Assembly: GCF_001039005.1 (NCBI RefSeq)
Contig: NZ_LDWR01000014.1
Span: 210,875 to 274,874 of the forward strand
DNA: 64,000 bases
Reading direction: 5' to 3'
From: Burkholderia cepacia
GTDB taxonomy: Bacteria > Pseudomonadota > Gammaproteobacteria > Burkholderiales > Burkholderiaceae
Part shown: in pieces, positions 1-8,776 of the stretch
Numbering within the stretch: the first letter of the stretch is position 1
How the letters are laid out: each line of letters begins with the position of its first letter
Notes under the pieces: model-generated
What the model was told of the DNA's origin: nothing
What the model saw: only the letters and a program-made list of their open reading frames with translations
Databases searched by the model: none
Made by a program: the position numbers and the translations under genes

Positions 1-1662
1 TCGCGAGTCATCTTCGCGTACTCAGCCGCGCTGGCGCTCGCGGTGATCTGGCTGGTGTTGCCGCTCGGTCCGGGTGTCATCTGGACGCTCACTGTAATCG
101 TCGCCGTCGTTACGCTCGCGCTGATGGGGTGGTGCACATGGCAGCTGTCCCGCGCGCGTGAGCAGAGTGCGAACGTGCTTGCCGCGCTGGGCGCCGCGAC
201 GTCGGACATTCCGGTGAACCTGCGCACGCGCATGCCGCTCGTGCTGATGACCGGCGATGGCCTGCACGCGTTATTCGACCGGATTGACGAATCCCGTCAC
301 GTGCACGTCGGTGACGGCGGCATCTGGCTGCGTGTCGACCGCCCTCAGGATCTGTCGCGACTGGCCGTAGCGGTCAGGCAATGGCGTGACGGCCGGCCCC
401 CCGACGGCGTCGTGCTGTCGGTCGCACCGGCGTTGCACGCGGGGGTGGACGTGCTGACGCAAAAGCTGCGCGTCATTCGGCAGGCAGTTGCCGATGCTAC
501 CCGGATGCTGGGCACGCGATTACCAGGGTACGTGGCGGTCTACCAGCGACTTACCACCGGCCCGGCCGATTTCTCGATGCCGGAGTGGTACGGCGTTTCG
601 TCGGCTACTCAAATGACGGACGCCGATCGTTTCGAGTCCGTGATCCGTGCGGCGGAGGATGCGGTCCGGCGTGCACATGACGATCGCGTGGCCGCGACGC
701 ATGCAGCCGCGCTTGCGTCGATCGTGGGTTGGACGCAGCGCATCGTGCTGGGCGCGCTTGCGGACCGACTGCAGCCGGCGACTCCGTGGGCATTGTTCGG
801 CGCCGGCTGGGTCGACTGCGGCCCCGCAAGCGGACCGGACGCTCCGTGGGAACGCGATGTCGAAATGCAGACTCGCGTGAGACGTGCAACCTCCCTCACG
901 TCGCCGGCGCCGTGGCCGCTCCCTCAGCCGCTGATCGAGGCGATGCCCCGGCGATACTGGATGTCGCCTCGCCTGGCAGCCATCGCGCACGCGCTCGCTC
1001 TGCTCGCCTGCGCCGCCGCCGTCGCGTTCTGGGGGGCGGCCAGGAACAACGAAGCCCTGCTGACCCAAATGGGTTCCGATCTCCATCGCTATTCGACGAT
1101 CCCGGCCGGTCGTGACGCCGCGAAACGCGACGCGCTGCAGGCATTGGTGGCCGATCGTGATCAGCTTGACCGATATGCACGCACCGGCATCCCGATGCGC
1201 TTGTCATTCGGCATGTACCGCGGTGCGCGGTTGATGCCGGTGCTGAACGATGCGATCGCATCGTATGTGCCCCCACCGCCGCCGCCCGCTGTGGTCACGC
1301 TTGACAGCATGTCGCTGTTCGACAGCGGTCGCGCGCAACTGAAACCCGGCTCGAACCGCGCAATGGTCGACGCGCTCGACATGATCAAGTCACATCCCGA
1401 CAAGCGAATTCTCGTTGCCGGCTACACCGACAACGTAGGCGATCCGGACAGCAACCTGAAACTCTCCACGGCGCGCGCAGAGGCCGTGCGCGACTGGCTG
1501 ATCGACGCGTCGGGTATTCCAGCGACGCAATTTGCGATCCAGGGTTATGGCATCACGCGACCGATCGCAAGCAATGACATGCCTGACGGGCGTGCGAGGA
1601 ACCGCCGCGTCGAAATTACGCTGATTCCGGATCTCCCCTCCGACCACGGTGTGGTCAAGTAA
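1..1662 (+). CDS. T6SS-associated OmpA-family protein, 5' end outside window
   Basis: The frame is open from base 1, and the residues before the first possible start (GTG at 43) continue a hydrophobic segment, so the gene begins left of the window. Two N-terminal membrane segments are followed by a region resembling the cytoplasmic TssM NTPase-like part. A third membrane segment is encoded near 980-1040. A C-terminal OmpA/MotB peptidoglycan-binding domain follows a proline run, at about 1300-1640, with typical pieces such as GYTDNVGD and LSTARAEAV. OmpA-type proteins of this kind anchor the T6SS membrane complex to the cell wall. The gene is followed by hcp, clpV and tssE, so a T6SS role is well supported; which Tss/Tag name applies is uncertain. 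Confidence 0.8.
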   Translation, partial: SRVIFAYSAALALAVIWLVLPLGPGVIWTLTVIVAVVTLALMGWCTWQLSRAREQSANVLAALGAATSDIPVNLRTRMPLVLMTGDGLHALFDRIDESRHVHVGDGGIWLRVDRPQDLSRLAVAVRQWRDGRPPDGVVLSVAPALHAGVDVLTQKLRVIRQAVADATRMLGTRLPGYVAVYQRLTTGPADFSMPEWYGVSSATQMTDADRFESVIRAAEDAVRRAHDDRVAATHAAALASIVGWTQRIVLGALADRLQPATPWALFGAGWVDCGPASGPDAPWERDVEMQTRVRRATSLTSPAPWPLPQPLIEAMPRRYWMSPRLAAIAHALALLACAAAVAFWGAARNNEALLTQMGSDLHRYSTIPAGRDAAKRDALQALVADRDQLDRYARTGIPMRLSFGMYRGARLMPVLNDAIASYVPPPPPPAVVTLDSMSLFDSGRAQLKPGSNRAMVDALDMIKSHPDKRILVAGYTDNVGDPDSNLKLSTARAEAVRDWLIDASGIPATQFAIQGYGITRPIASNDMPDGRARNRRVEITLIPDLPSDHGVVK

Positions 1663-1678
1663 AGAACAGGCTTTAGCC

Positions 1679-1699
1679 CCTGAAGCATTTCGCTTCGGG
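1679..1699 (+). other. hairpin between the OmpA-type gene and hcp
   Basis: CCTGAAGC and GCTTCGGG pair as an 8-bp stem (one G-U) around a 5-nt loop. No T run follows, so it is not a classic terminator. It could be a processing or stabilising element that separates the hcp message from the upstream transcript, as Hcp is made in large excess over its neighbours. Function is inferred only from position. Confidence 0.35.
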
Positions 1700-1760
1700 A
1701 TTCTGAGGCTCGGGGGCTCGCTCCGGGCAACATTAGCAGTACGTATAAAGGAGTGAAGAA

Positions 1761-2246
1761 ATGGCAATTCCTGCCTATATGTGGCTCAAGGATGATGGCG
1801 GCGCCGACATCAAGGGTTCGGTGACGGTTCAAGGCCGTGAAGGCAGCGTCGAGCTCGTCGCATTCGATCACGGCGTGCACATCCCGACCGACGGCAACAC
1901 CGGCAAACTGACGGGTACGCGTGTTCACAAGCCCATCACGCTGACGAAAGAGACGGACGCGTCGACGCCGTATCTGTACAAGGCGGTGACGAGCGGCCAG
2001 ACGCTGAAGTCGGTCGAGATCAAGTGGTACAAGATCGACGACTCGGGCAAGGAGAAGGAGTATTTCAACACGAAGCTCGACAACGTCAAGATCGTCGCTG
2101 TGAATCCGGTGATGTACGACATCAAGAACCCGGACTACGAGAAGCACAACCACCTCGAAAACGTCGAGTTGCGCTACGAGACGATCACGTGGTCGTACAA
2201 GGACGGCAACATCATCCACAAGGACACCTGGAACGAGCGTTCCTGA
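1761..2246 (+). CDS. hcp: Hcp, T6SS tube protein
   Basis: This 161-residue protein has the length and start (MAIPAYMWLKDDGG) typical of Hcp1-type proteins. Hcp forms stacked hexameric rings that make the T6SS inner tube and is itself secreted. A strong ribosome site, AAGGAG, lies at the expected distance before the ATG. The gene is flanked by hairpins on both sides, with a terminator after it, so it probably accumulates as its own abundant transcript. Assignment is firm from protein appearance and the clpV/tssE neighbours. Confidence 0.96.
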   Translation: MAIPAYMWLKDDGGADIKGSVTVQGREGSVELVAFDHGVHIPTDGNTGKLTGTRVHKPITLTKETDASTPYLYKAVTSGQTLKSVEIKWYKIDDSGKEKEYFNTKLDNVKIVAVNPVMYDIKNPDYEKHNHLENVELRYETITWSYKDGNIIHKDTWNERS

Positions 2247-2262
2247 TCCTTATCGCACGGTC

Positions 2263-2289
2263 GGAACCGCCGAGTCTTTTAGCGGTTCC
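2263..2289 (+). repeat. inverted repeat downstream of hcp
   Basis: GGAACCGC and GCGGTTCC are perfect 8-bp arms around an 11-nt loop that contains CTTTT. It sits directly upstream of a second, terminator-like hairpin, making a tandem pair that probably protects the hcp mRNA 3' end. Confidence 0.6.
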
Positions 2290-2292
2290 TTT

Positions 2293-2325
2293 GCCGGCCT
2301 GAACTGGTCTGGCCGGCCTTTTTCT
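2293..2325 (+). terminator. Rho-independent terminator after hcp
   Basis: A perfect 7-bp stem (GCCGGCC / GGCCGGC) with an 11-nt loop is followed at once by CTTTTTCT. This is the clearest intrinsic terminator seen in the window. It would limit read-through from hcp into clpV, consistent with different dosage of the two products. Confidence 0.8.
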
Positions 2326-2346
2326 ACCCGGGAGCGAGCCACGCCG

Positions 2347-5115
2347 ATGGTTGCGGCTTACTCCCTTCCGTATCCAGGCATCGACATGACTCCGCGCGAC
2401 ACTACTCACCTGCTCCGTCGGCTGAATCCGCACTGCGCCACGGCGCTCGAAGCGGCCGTGAGCCTATGCCAGACGCGTCTCGCGGACGAAATCACGGTCG
2501 AGCACTGGCTGCTCAAGCTGCTCGAAGCGGCGGACGGCGATATTCCCGCGATCCTGGGGCACTACGGGATCGACATCGACACCGTCTGGGATGCGCTCAT
2601 CGCCGCCATCGACCACCTTCCCCGCAACCTGCGGGGTAAGCCCGCGCTCTCCCCGCAACTGGCGACCATGCTGCAGGATGCATGGATGCACGCGTCGTCG
2701 GAGACGGATGACGCAACCATCCGGTCCGGCAACCTGCTGCAGGCGATTGCCGATACGCCCCATGTGCTGCGTGCCCGGAACGCATGGCCGCTGCGGTCCG
2801 TCAGCAGCGCGCAGGTCCATCGGATTCTGCCTCGCCTGGCCCATCGGTCTTGCGAGGGCCGGTTCTACGAAGGCAGTGAAGGTGGAACGGACGACAGTTC
2901 GACGGCTCCTACCGAAGACAATACCCGGGAGACGGTCGCGCGCATTGCGACGATGACGCCTGCGCCCCAGCGGACCACCGAAGGCGATGCACTCGCCCGT
3001 TTTGCGATCAACCTGACCGACAAGGCCCGCCGCGGCGACATCGATCCTGTATTCGGCCGGGATCGCGAGATCCAGCAGATGGTCGATGTGCTCGCGCGCC
3101 GGCGCAAGAACAATCCGATCCTCGTCGGTGAGCCGGGCGTCGGTAAAACCGCACTCGTCGAAGGCCTCGCGCTGCGCGTTGCCGACGGGAGCGTGCCCAA
3201 CGTCATTCGCGACGTACGCATTCTTACGCTCGATCTCGGACTGCTGCAGGCCGGCGCCGGCGTGAAGGGCGAATTCGAGCAGCGCCTCAAGAACGTGATC
3301 GACGAAGTGCAGGCCTCCCCGATGCCGATCCTGCTCTTCATCGACGAAGCCCATACGCTGATCGGCGCAGGCAATTCCGCCGGCGGTGCCGACGCAGCCA
3401 ACCTGCTCAAACCCGCACTCGCGCGCGGCGAACTGCGCACGATCGCGGCGACAACATGGTCCGAGTACAAGGAATTCTTCGAGCGCGACGCCGCGCTCGA
3501 GCGACGTTTCCAGATCATCAAGGTCGACGAACCCGACGATGATGCGGCTTGCCTGATGCTGCGCGGCCTGAAGAACCGCTATGCGGAATACCACAACGTG
3601 CACATCCGCGACGAGGCGCTCGTCGCGGCTGTCAAGCTTTCGCGCCGCTACATCCCGGCCCGGCAACTTCCGGACAAGGCGGTCGACCTCATCGATACGG
3701 CCGCCGCTCGCGTGCGCATGGGTCTTGAATCGCCGCCGGCAGAACTGCAGCGTGCAGGCGCAACGGTTGCCGCCCTCGAACTGGAGCAGGCGATGCTCGA
3801 CTCGGACGCGCAGGCCGGCATCGACGACGTTGCGGGCCGACGCGCGGTGCTGGAAGGCGCATTGACCGAGGCACGCAACGTCCTGACAGACCTGAAGGCC
3901 CGCTATGTCAGTGAGCTCGAACTGGTGCGTCTCGTTCACCGGCATCGGGCCGCGATCAGCGAAAGCAGCTCGATGCCCGAGCGCAACCCGCTCGACGAAA
4001 CCAGACATCAGCTTGCCGATCGACAAGGCAGGACGCCATTGGTCTTCGTGGACGTCGATGCATCGGCGATCGCGCGCGTCGTCGCGGAATGGACAGGTGT
4101 GCCTGTCGGCAACCTGATGGAAGACGAACTGCAGAGCCTGCTGACCCTCGAGCAGCAGTTGGCCAAGCGCGTGGTCGCGCAGGACGACGCGCTGACCGCG
4201 CTCGCGGAGAGCCTGCGTACCGCGAAGGCGGGTCTCAAGAATGAACATGCGCCACTCGGCGTATTTCTGCTCGCAGGAACATCGGGGGTCGGCAAGACTG
4301 AAACGGCGCTGGCCCTGGCCGACTTGCTGTTCGGCGGGGAGACGGCGCTCACGACCATCAACATGTCGGAATATCAGGAGTCGCACACGGTATCGCAACT
4401 GAAGGGATCCCCGCCCGGCTACGTCGGTTACGGCCGCGGCGGTATCCTGACCGAAGCCGTGCGGCAGCGTCCCTACAGTGTCGTACTGCTCGACGAGGTC
4501 GAGAAGGCCCACCGCGACGTGCTGGACATGTTCTATCAGGTGTTCGACCGCGGCACGATGCGCGACGGCGAAGGGCGAGAAATCGATTTCCGCAACTGCG
4601 TGATCCTGATGACCTCCAATCTTGGAAGTGCCCAAATCGACGACGTGACCGCGAACAATCCGGACATCACGCAGGCGGCGCTACTCGACGCAATTCACCC
4701 GCAGTTGGTGGCGCACTTTCAGCCTGCCCTACTGGCTCGCTTCCAATCCATCGTCTATCGGCCGCTCGACACCACTGCGCTCGCGTCGATCGTGCGGCTC
4801 AAGGTGGCAAAAGTCGCCGAACGCTTGCGCCGGCAGCACGAAGTTGAACTGGCGTGCGATGACTCGCTGGTCGCGGCAATGGCGGAGCTTTGCCTGGCGC
4901 GCGAGTCCGGCGCACGCAACGTCGATGCGTTCCTTGACCAGCGCATCCTGCCCACCGTATCCCGTGAATTGCTCGTGCGCATGGCGGCTGGCACCACGCC
5001 CGCGAAGATCGTTTTGTCGGGTTCGGCCGACGGAAATCTGACAATCGATTTTGTCGATCGTGACGACGCTGCGGCCGGGACGACAGAACCCACCACCACC
5101 GCCGTGTCCGTGTAA
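2347..5115 (+). CDS. clpV: ClpV (TssH), T6SS sheath-disassembly ATPase
   Basis: This class B Clp/Hsp100 AAA+ ATPase recycles contracted TssB/TssC sheath in the cytoplasm. An N-terminal Clp repeat domain comes first, then a first nucleotide site with GEPGVGKT near residue 261 and Walker B LLFIDEAHT. A middle coiled region follows, then a second site with GTSGVGKT near residue 644 and VVLLDEVEKAH. The total of 922 residues is normal for ClpV. An in-frame ATG at 2386 gives an N terminus closer to the family (MTPRDTTHLLRRLN) and may be the true start, although the better ribosome-site candidate (GGAG) precedes 2347. It is followed at 15 nt by tssE. Confidence 0.95.
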   Translation: MVAAYSLPYPGIDMTPRDTTHLLRRLNPHCATALEAAVSLCQTRLADEITVEHWLLKLLEAADGDIPAILGHYGIDIDTVWDALIAAIDHLPRNLRGKPALSPQLATMLQDAWMHASSETDDATIRSGNLLQAIADTPHVLRARNAWPLRSVSSAQVHRILPRLAHRSCEGRFYEGSEGGTDDSSTAPTEDNTRETVARIATMTPAPQRTTEGDALARFAINLTDKARRGDIDPVFGRDREIQQMVDVLARRRKNNPILVGEPGVGKTALVEGLALRVADGSVPNVIRDVRILTLDLGLLQAGAGVKGEFEQRLKNVIDEVQASPMPILLFIDEAHTLIGAGNSAGGADAANLLKPALARGELRTIAATTWSEYKEFFERDAALERRFQIIKVDEPDDDAACLMLRGLKNRYAEYHNVHIRDEALVAAVKLSRRYIPARQLPDKAVDLIDTAAARVRMGLESPPAELQRAGATVAALELEQAMLDSDAQAGIDDVAGRRAVLEGALTEARNVLTDLKARYVSELELVRLVHRHRAAISESSSMPERNPLDETRHQLADRQGRTPLVFVDVDASAIARVVAEWTGVPVGNLMEDELQSLLTLEQQLAKRVVAQDDALTALAESLRTAKAGLKNEHAPLGVFLLAGTSGVGKTETALALADLLFGGETALTTINMSEYQESHTVSQLKGSPPGYVGYGRGGILTEAVRQRPYSVVLLDEVEKAHRDVLDMFYQVFDRGTMRDGEGREIDFRNCVILMTSNLGSAQIDDVTANNPDITQAALLDAIHPQLVAHFQPALLARFQSIVYRPLDTTALASIVRLKVAKVAERLRRQHEVELACDDSLVAAMAELCLARESGARNVDAFLDQRILPTVSRELLVRMAAGTTPAKIVLSGSADGNLTIDFVDRDDAAAGTTEPTTTAVSV

Positions 5116-5130
5116 CGGACGAGGATGACC

Positions 5131-5556
5131 ATGCAGCCGGGACCCTCCCTCTATGACATGCTGCTCGGCCAGATCGGCGGCGAGCCGCTTGGCGCCTATG
5201 ACGACCGGACACTGGAATGCATGAGCGTCCAGCAGAACGTACAGCGCATCCTGAACACACGGGCTGGCGCACTCAAGCACCTCCCCGACTATGGTCTGCC
5301 GGACCTGACGAACATCTACAAGGCGCTACCCGCTTCAGCCCACCTGCTCAAGCAGCAGATGGAAGCGACGCTTTTGAAATATGAACCACGTATCCGCTCG
5401 ATCGACGTCGCGATCCTCGAGAACGACGATCCGGGCATACTGGTGAATTTCGAGATGACGTGCCATCTGAAGAAGGCCGGACTCGTACGGTTCGGCACGT
5501 ACTTCGAGCCGCCCGGCCGTATGTGGATCAAACGCAGAATTCCGGAGCGCGGTTGA
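5131..5556 (+). CDS. tssE: TssE, T6SS baseplate subunit (gp25-like)
   Basis: The protein has about 141 residues and the GPW/gp25 lysozyme-like fold features of TssE, including an EPRI-type stretch (KYEPRIRSID) in its second half. TssE is a wedge component of the cytoplasmic baseplate. I chose the ATG at 5131 because GAGG lies 6 nt before it; an in-frame ATG at 5125 overlaps that site. It is the last recognisable T6SS gene here. The expected next gene, tssF, is not present. Confidence 0.9.
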   Translation: MQPGPSLYDMLLGQIGGEPLGAYDDRTLECMSVQQNVQRILNTRAGALKHLPDYGLPDLTNIYKALPASAHLLKQQMEATLLKYEPRIRSIDVAILENDDPGILVNFEMTCHLKKAGLVRFGTYFEPPGRMWIKRRIPERG

Positions 5557-5912
5557 TTCGACGATTATTCGCGGAGACCAATGTGAACTGCCATTTCGCG
5601 CGGCGTTACCGCACGCGGCCGCACCAGACATCGGTCTCGGAACAAGGACACGTGGTGCGCCACCACGTCGCTACCCGGCCGATTGCGAGCAGGTTTCCGC
5701 GCAACGGTTGACGCATTGTCCGACCCGATGCCGGGTGGCAAACGGCCCCAAGCAGCCTTTCGATCGAGGTCACACAGGTTGGCCGGCGCGGATGCGGCCG
5801 GCCTGCGGCGACTTTCTGGTCGGGGAGGAGCTGATCGGAGCAATGCCCGAGGATCAAAGGTACCCGTTGTTGGCATGAGCGCCCCCTCCACTGGAACGCC
5901 CCCCGCCCCGCA
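5557..5912. other. non-coding junction after the T6SS genes
   Basis: I find no credible gene between tssE and the enoyl-CoA hydratase. Short reading frames exist but look random, and no tssF-like start is visible. No insertion-sequence ends, tRNA or direct repeats were recognised. The minus-strand hydratase reading frame formally runs into this stretch, probably through a frameshifted tail. Confidence 0.5.
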
Positions 5913-6702
5913 TCACCGCCCGTAAAAAACGACCGGCTCCGGTTCCACACCCCCGCTGCATCGCCTCGACGCGCGCGGTCCGCCCGCGTCGCGCATCTTC
6001 GGTGTTGTGCAGCGGCATCCCGAGATCGAGCACCACTTGGTCGGCGCCCGGCACACCGCCCGCCGACCACGCTTTCAGCAGCGCGCGGATGGCCGCATAC
6101 GAGCGCGTCGGGCCATTCGCCAGCCGGATCGCCAGATCCTGCGCCGCTTTTTCCACATCGGCTTCCGGAACCACGAACGCGGCGATCCCCAGTTCACCCG
6201 CCGTCGTGCCCGACATCACCTCGCTCAACATGACGTAGCGTGCCGCACGCGCCGGCCCCGCCCGTTCCGCGATCCGTTGAACGGCACCGCAGACGGGTAT
6301 GGTGCCGACCGACGGCTCGATGCAGCGAAACGATGCGTTATCTGCCGCCACGACCAGGTCGCATGCGAGCGCCAGTTCGAACGCACCGCCCCAGGCCCGG
6401 CCGCGCACCGCACACACGGTCGGAATCTGCAGCGCTTCGATCTTGCGATACGAATGATGCATGTCGCTGATGAAGGTGCGCCACGCGTTGAATTCCTTGT
6501 CGATGAAATCGAGGATATCGCCGCCCTGGCTGAAATTCGGGCCTTCCGCACGAACCAGCAGCGTGCGGATGTTCGCTTCGCTGGCCTCGTGGATCGCGTC
6601 GCTCAGGTGTTCAGAAAACGCGGTGGCAATCAGGTTGAGCGGCGGGTTGCCGAGCACGATGTGGCCAACGGAATCGTGACGCTCGAAACGGACGGATTTC
6701 AT
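5854..6702 (-). CDS. enoyl-CoA hydratase/isomerase family protein
   Basis: This crotonase-fold protein starts MKSVRFERHD, with AAGGAG just upstream. It carries the oxyanion-hole region (GPNFSQGGDI) and the second glycine-rich segment (GRAWGGAFELALACD) of the family. It would act on a CoA thioester, hydrating or cleaving it. It lies 14 nt after the acyl-CoA ligase stop, so the two form an operon. The last 30 or so residues (after EAMQRG) are glycine- and arginine-rich and do not look like the family. A neighbouring frame instead reads VEPEPVVFYGR and stops at 5913-5915, which suggests a late frameshift. Confidence 0.85.
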   Translation of the reverse strand: MKSVRFERHDSVGHIVLGNPPLNLIATAFSEHLSDAIHEASEANIRTLLVRAEGPNFSQGGDILDFIDKEFNAWRTFISDMHHSYRKIEALQIPTVCAVRGRAWGGAFELALACDLVVAADNASFRCIEPSVGTIPVCGAVQRIAERAGPARAARYVMLSEVMSGTTAGELGIAAFVVPEADVEKAAQDLAIRLANGPTRSYAAIRALLKAWSAGGVPGADQVVLDLGMPLHNTEDARRGRTARVEAMQRGCGTGAGRFLRAVMRGGGRSSGGGAHANNGYL

Positions 6703-6716
6703 GTGTATCTCCTTGA

Positions 6717-8360
6717 TCAGGCAGTTTTGCTGGTATTCAGATCGAGTTCCCGGATCATGCTTTCGCGCATCGCGAACTTCTGCGCCTTGCCGGTCACCGT
6801 CATCGGCATGTCTTCGACGAAGCGGATATAACGCGGGATCTTGAAGTGCGCGATCTGGTCCCGGCAGAAGTCGCGGATTTCGTCCTCGGACGCATCCTCG
6901 CCCGGCTTGAGCACGATCCACGCGCAGATCTCCTCGCCGTACTTTTGATCGGGCACCCCGAATACCTGCACGCTCTGCACCTTGGGGTGGCGGAACAGGA
7001 ACTCCTCGATCTCGCGCGGGTAGACGTTCTCGCCGCCGCGAATGAGCATGTCCTTCACGCGCCCGACGATATTGCAGTAGCCGTCGGCATCGATCGTCGC
7101 GAGGTCGCCGGTGACCATCCAGCCGTCGCGGATCGAATCCTGCGTGCGCGCGTCGTCATCCCAGTAGCCGAGCATGACCGAGTAGCCGCGGGTGCACAGT
7201 TCGCCCGTCTGCCCAATCGGCACGACCTTCCCGTCCGCATCGACCACCTTGCACTCGAGATGCGGCTGGATGCGGCCGACTGTCGACACCCGCTTGTCGA
7301 GCGGATCGTCCGTCGCGCTCTGGAACGACACCGGGCTGGTTTCCGTCATGCCGTAGGCAATCGTGACTTCCGTCATGTGCATGTTCGCCACCACCCGCTT
7401 CATCACCTCGATCGGACACGGTGCGCCGGCCATGATGCCGGTGCGCAGGCTGGAGAAATCGTGGCGAGCGAAATCCGGGTGGTCGAGCTGCGCGATGAAC
7501 ATCGTCGGGACGCCGTGCAGCGCGGTGCAACGCTCGTCGCTCACGGCCGCCATGGTGGCCGACGCATCGAACGCCTCGCCCGGAAACACCATGCACGCGC
7601 CGCTGGCCGTACACGCGAGGACCGACATCACCATGCCGAAGCAGTGATACAGCGGTACCGGCACGCACAGCCGGTCCGTTTCCCGCAAGTTCATGGCCGC
7701 CGCCACGAACCGTGCATTGTTGATGATGTTCCGATGCGTCAACGTGGCGCCCTTGGGCGCGCCGGTGGTGCCGCTGGTGAACTGGATGTTGATCGGGTCG
7801 TTGGCATCGAGCGCCGCGGAAATCGCATCCAGCTCGTCCATCGGCACGCCCGCGCCGCGCTCAAGCACCTGCCGATACGTCAGCATGCCCGGCGTGCGCA
7901 CCTCCTCCATGCGAATCACCCATCGCAGCGTGGGCAGCCTTGCCGCACGCAATTCGCCGGGTGCGCAGTGCTGCAGCTCGGGGGCCAGGGTCTGCAGCAT
8001 GTCCAGGTAGCGGGATGTCTTGAACGACTCAGGCGCGACGATGGCCTTGCAGCCCACCTTGTTCAGCGCGTATTCAAGCTCCGCAAGCCGATACGCCGGG
8101 TTGACGTTGACCAGGATCAGACCGAGCCGGGCGGTCGCGAACTGCGTCACGGTCCACTCGAACCGGTTGGGTGACCAGATGCCGATCCGGTCGCCCCGGC
8201 GCAGCCCCATCGCATGCAGGCCGGCGGCCATCGCATCGACCTCGTCGGCGAACGCCTGCCAGTTCCAGCGCACGCCCTGCGCGCGGAATACGACGGCGGG
8301 ACGTTCGCCGTGAAGCTTCACGGTCTCGGCCAGCAGTGCCGGCACGGTCAGTTCGCTCAA
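6717..8360 (-). CDS. AMP-dependent acyl-CoA ligase
   Basis: This adenylate-forming enzyme activates a carboxylic acid to its CoA ester. It shows the ATP-binding P-loop [10 protein letters not shown], the YGMTETSP motif, and the C-terminal [20 protein letters not shown] and TGKAQKF regions. Length (547 residues) is normal. The assigned start is TTG at 8360. The codons just upstream remain open and read [10 protein letters not shown], which resembles the usual N terminus, while the nearest ATG (8398) is out of frame. The true start or a small frameshift therefore needs checking. First gene of an operon with the enoyl-CoA hydratase. The substrate cannot be read from sequence. Confidence 0.88.
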   Translation of the reverse strand: MSELTVPALLAETVKLHGERPAVVFRAQGVRWNWQAFADEVDAMAAGLHAMGLRRGDRIGIWSPNRFEWTVTQFATARLGLILVNVNPAYRLAELEYALNKVGCKAIVAPESFKTSRYLDMLQTLAPELQHCAPGELRAARLPTLRWVIRMEEVRTPGMLTYRQVLERGAGVPMDELDAISAALDANDPINIQFTSGTTGAPKGATLTHRNIINNARFVAAAMNLRETDRLCVPVPLYHCFGMVMSVLACTASGACMVFPGEAFDASATMAAVSDERCTALHGVPTMFIAQLDHPDFARHDFSSLRTGIMAGAPCPIEVMKRVVANMHMTEVTIAYGMTETSPVSFQSATDDPLDKRVSTVGRIQPHLECKVVDADGKVVPIGQTGELCTRGYSVMLGYWDDDARTQDSIRDGWMVTGDLATIDADGYCNIVGRVKDMLIRGGENVYPREIEEFLFRHPKVQSVQVFGVPDQKYGEEICAWIVLKPGEDASEDEIRDFCRDQIAHFKIPRYIRFVEDMPMTVTGKAQKFAMRESMIRELDLNTSKTA

Positions 8361-8542
8361 CGCGGAGCCGGTGGCGCCTTTGACGTAGGACAGTCCATTG
8401 ACCGGCAGCGTCGCAACGTCGCAACGTCGCCGGGCCCGGATGTTCCAGGCTGCATCTTCATTCGTGCCTCCAGAGTTTCACCGGCGCAACGCTTGCCACG
8501 ACTCGCGCGTGGGCTTCGTCTGAACCGTTTCTGGATTGCATC

Positions 8543-8568
8543 ATTATATCTTCCTCGGAAGATGTCAA
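8543..8568 (-). promoter_or_regulatory. promoter with palindromic operator upstream of the acyl-CoA ligase operon
   Basis: The 16-mer ATCTTCCTCGGAAGAT (8548-8563) is a 7+7 palindrome. On the minus strand it lies between TTGACA (8568-8563) and TATAAT (8548-8543), so a bound protein would block or reposition RNA polymerase. The same palindrome recurs at 9950 and 10111. The MarR-type gene at 16247 is the obvious candidate binder, by inference. Confidence 0.75.
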
Positions 8569-8776
8569 TACGGGATTTTTCCCGTATCGCGGTGAGAGGT
8601 GGTTTCCGCATGACCAGCCCTTAAAAGGCGAAGAAATCTACGATTTCAACCCGGGAAATCGAGTGGAAAGATGCGCGCGTACGCTCTCGAAATACAAGCG
8701 GATACCATCCGTGGAAGCTTGTAAAAATGTCTTCGCCGTGATGCAAGCCCGCACGAACGACGCGCGCACCGTTTCT

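Noticed and set aside
2464..4635. 723-codon minus-strand reading frame
   Set aside because: Lies wholly opposite clpV, whose plus-strand frame has all expected motifs; long antisense frames are common in GC-rich DNA.
5557..5853. Degraded tssF fragment after tssE
   Set aside because: No frame in this stretch resembles the TssF N terminus; the idea rests only on expected gene order.
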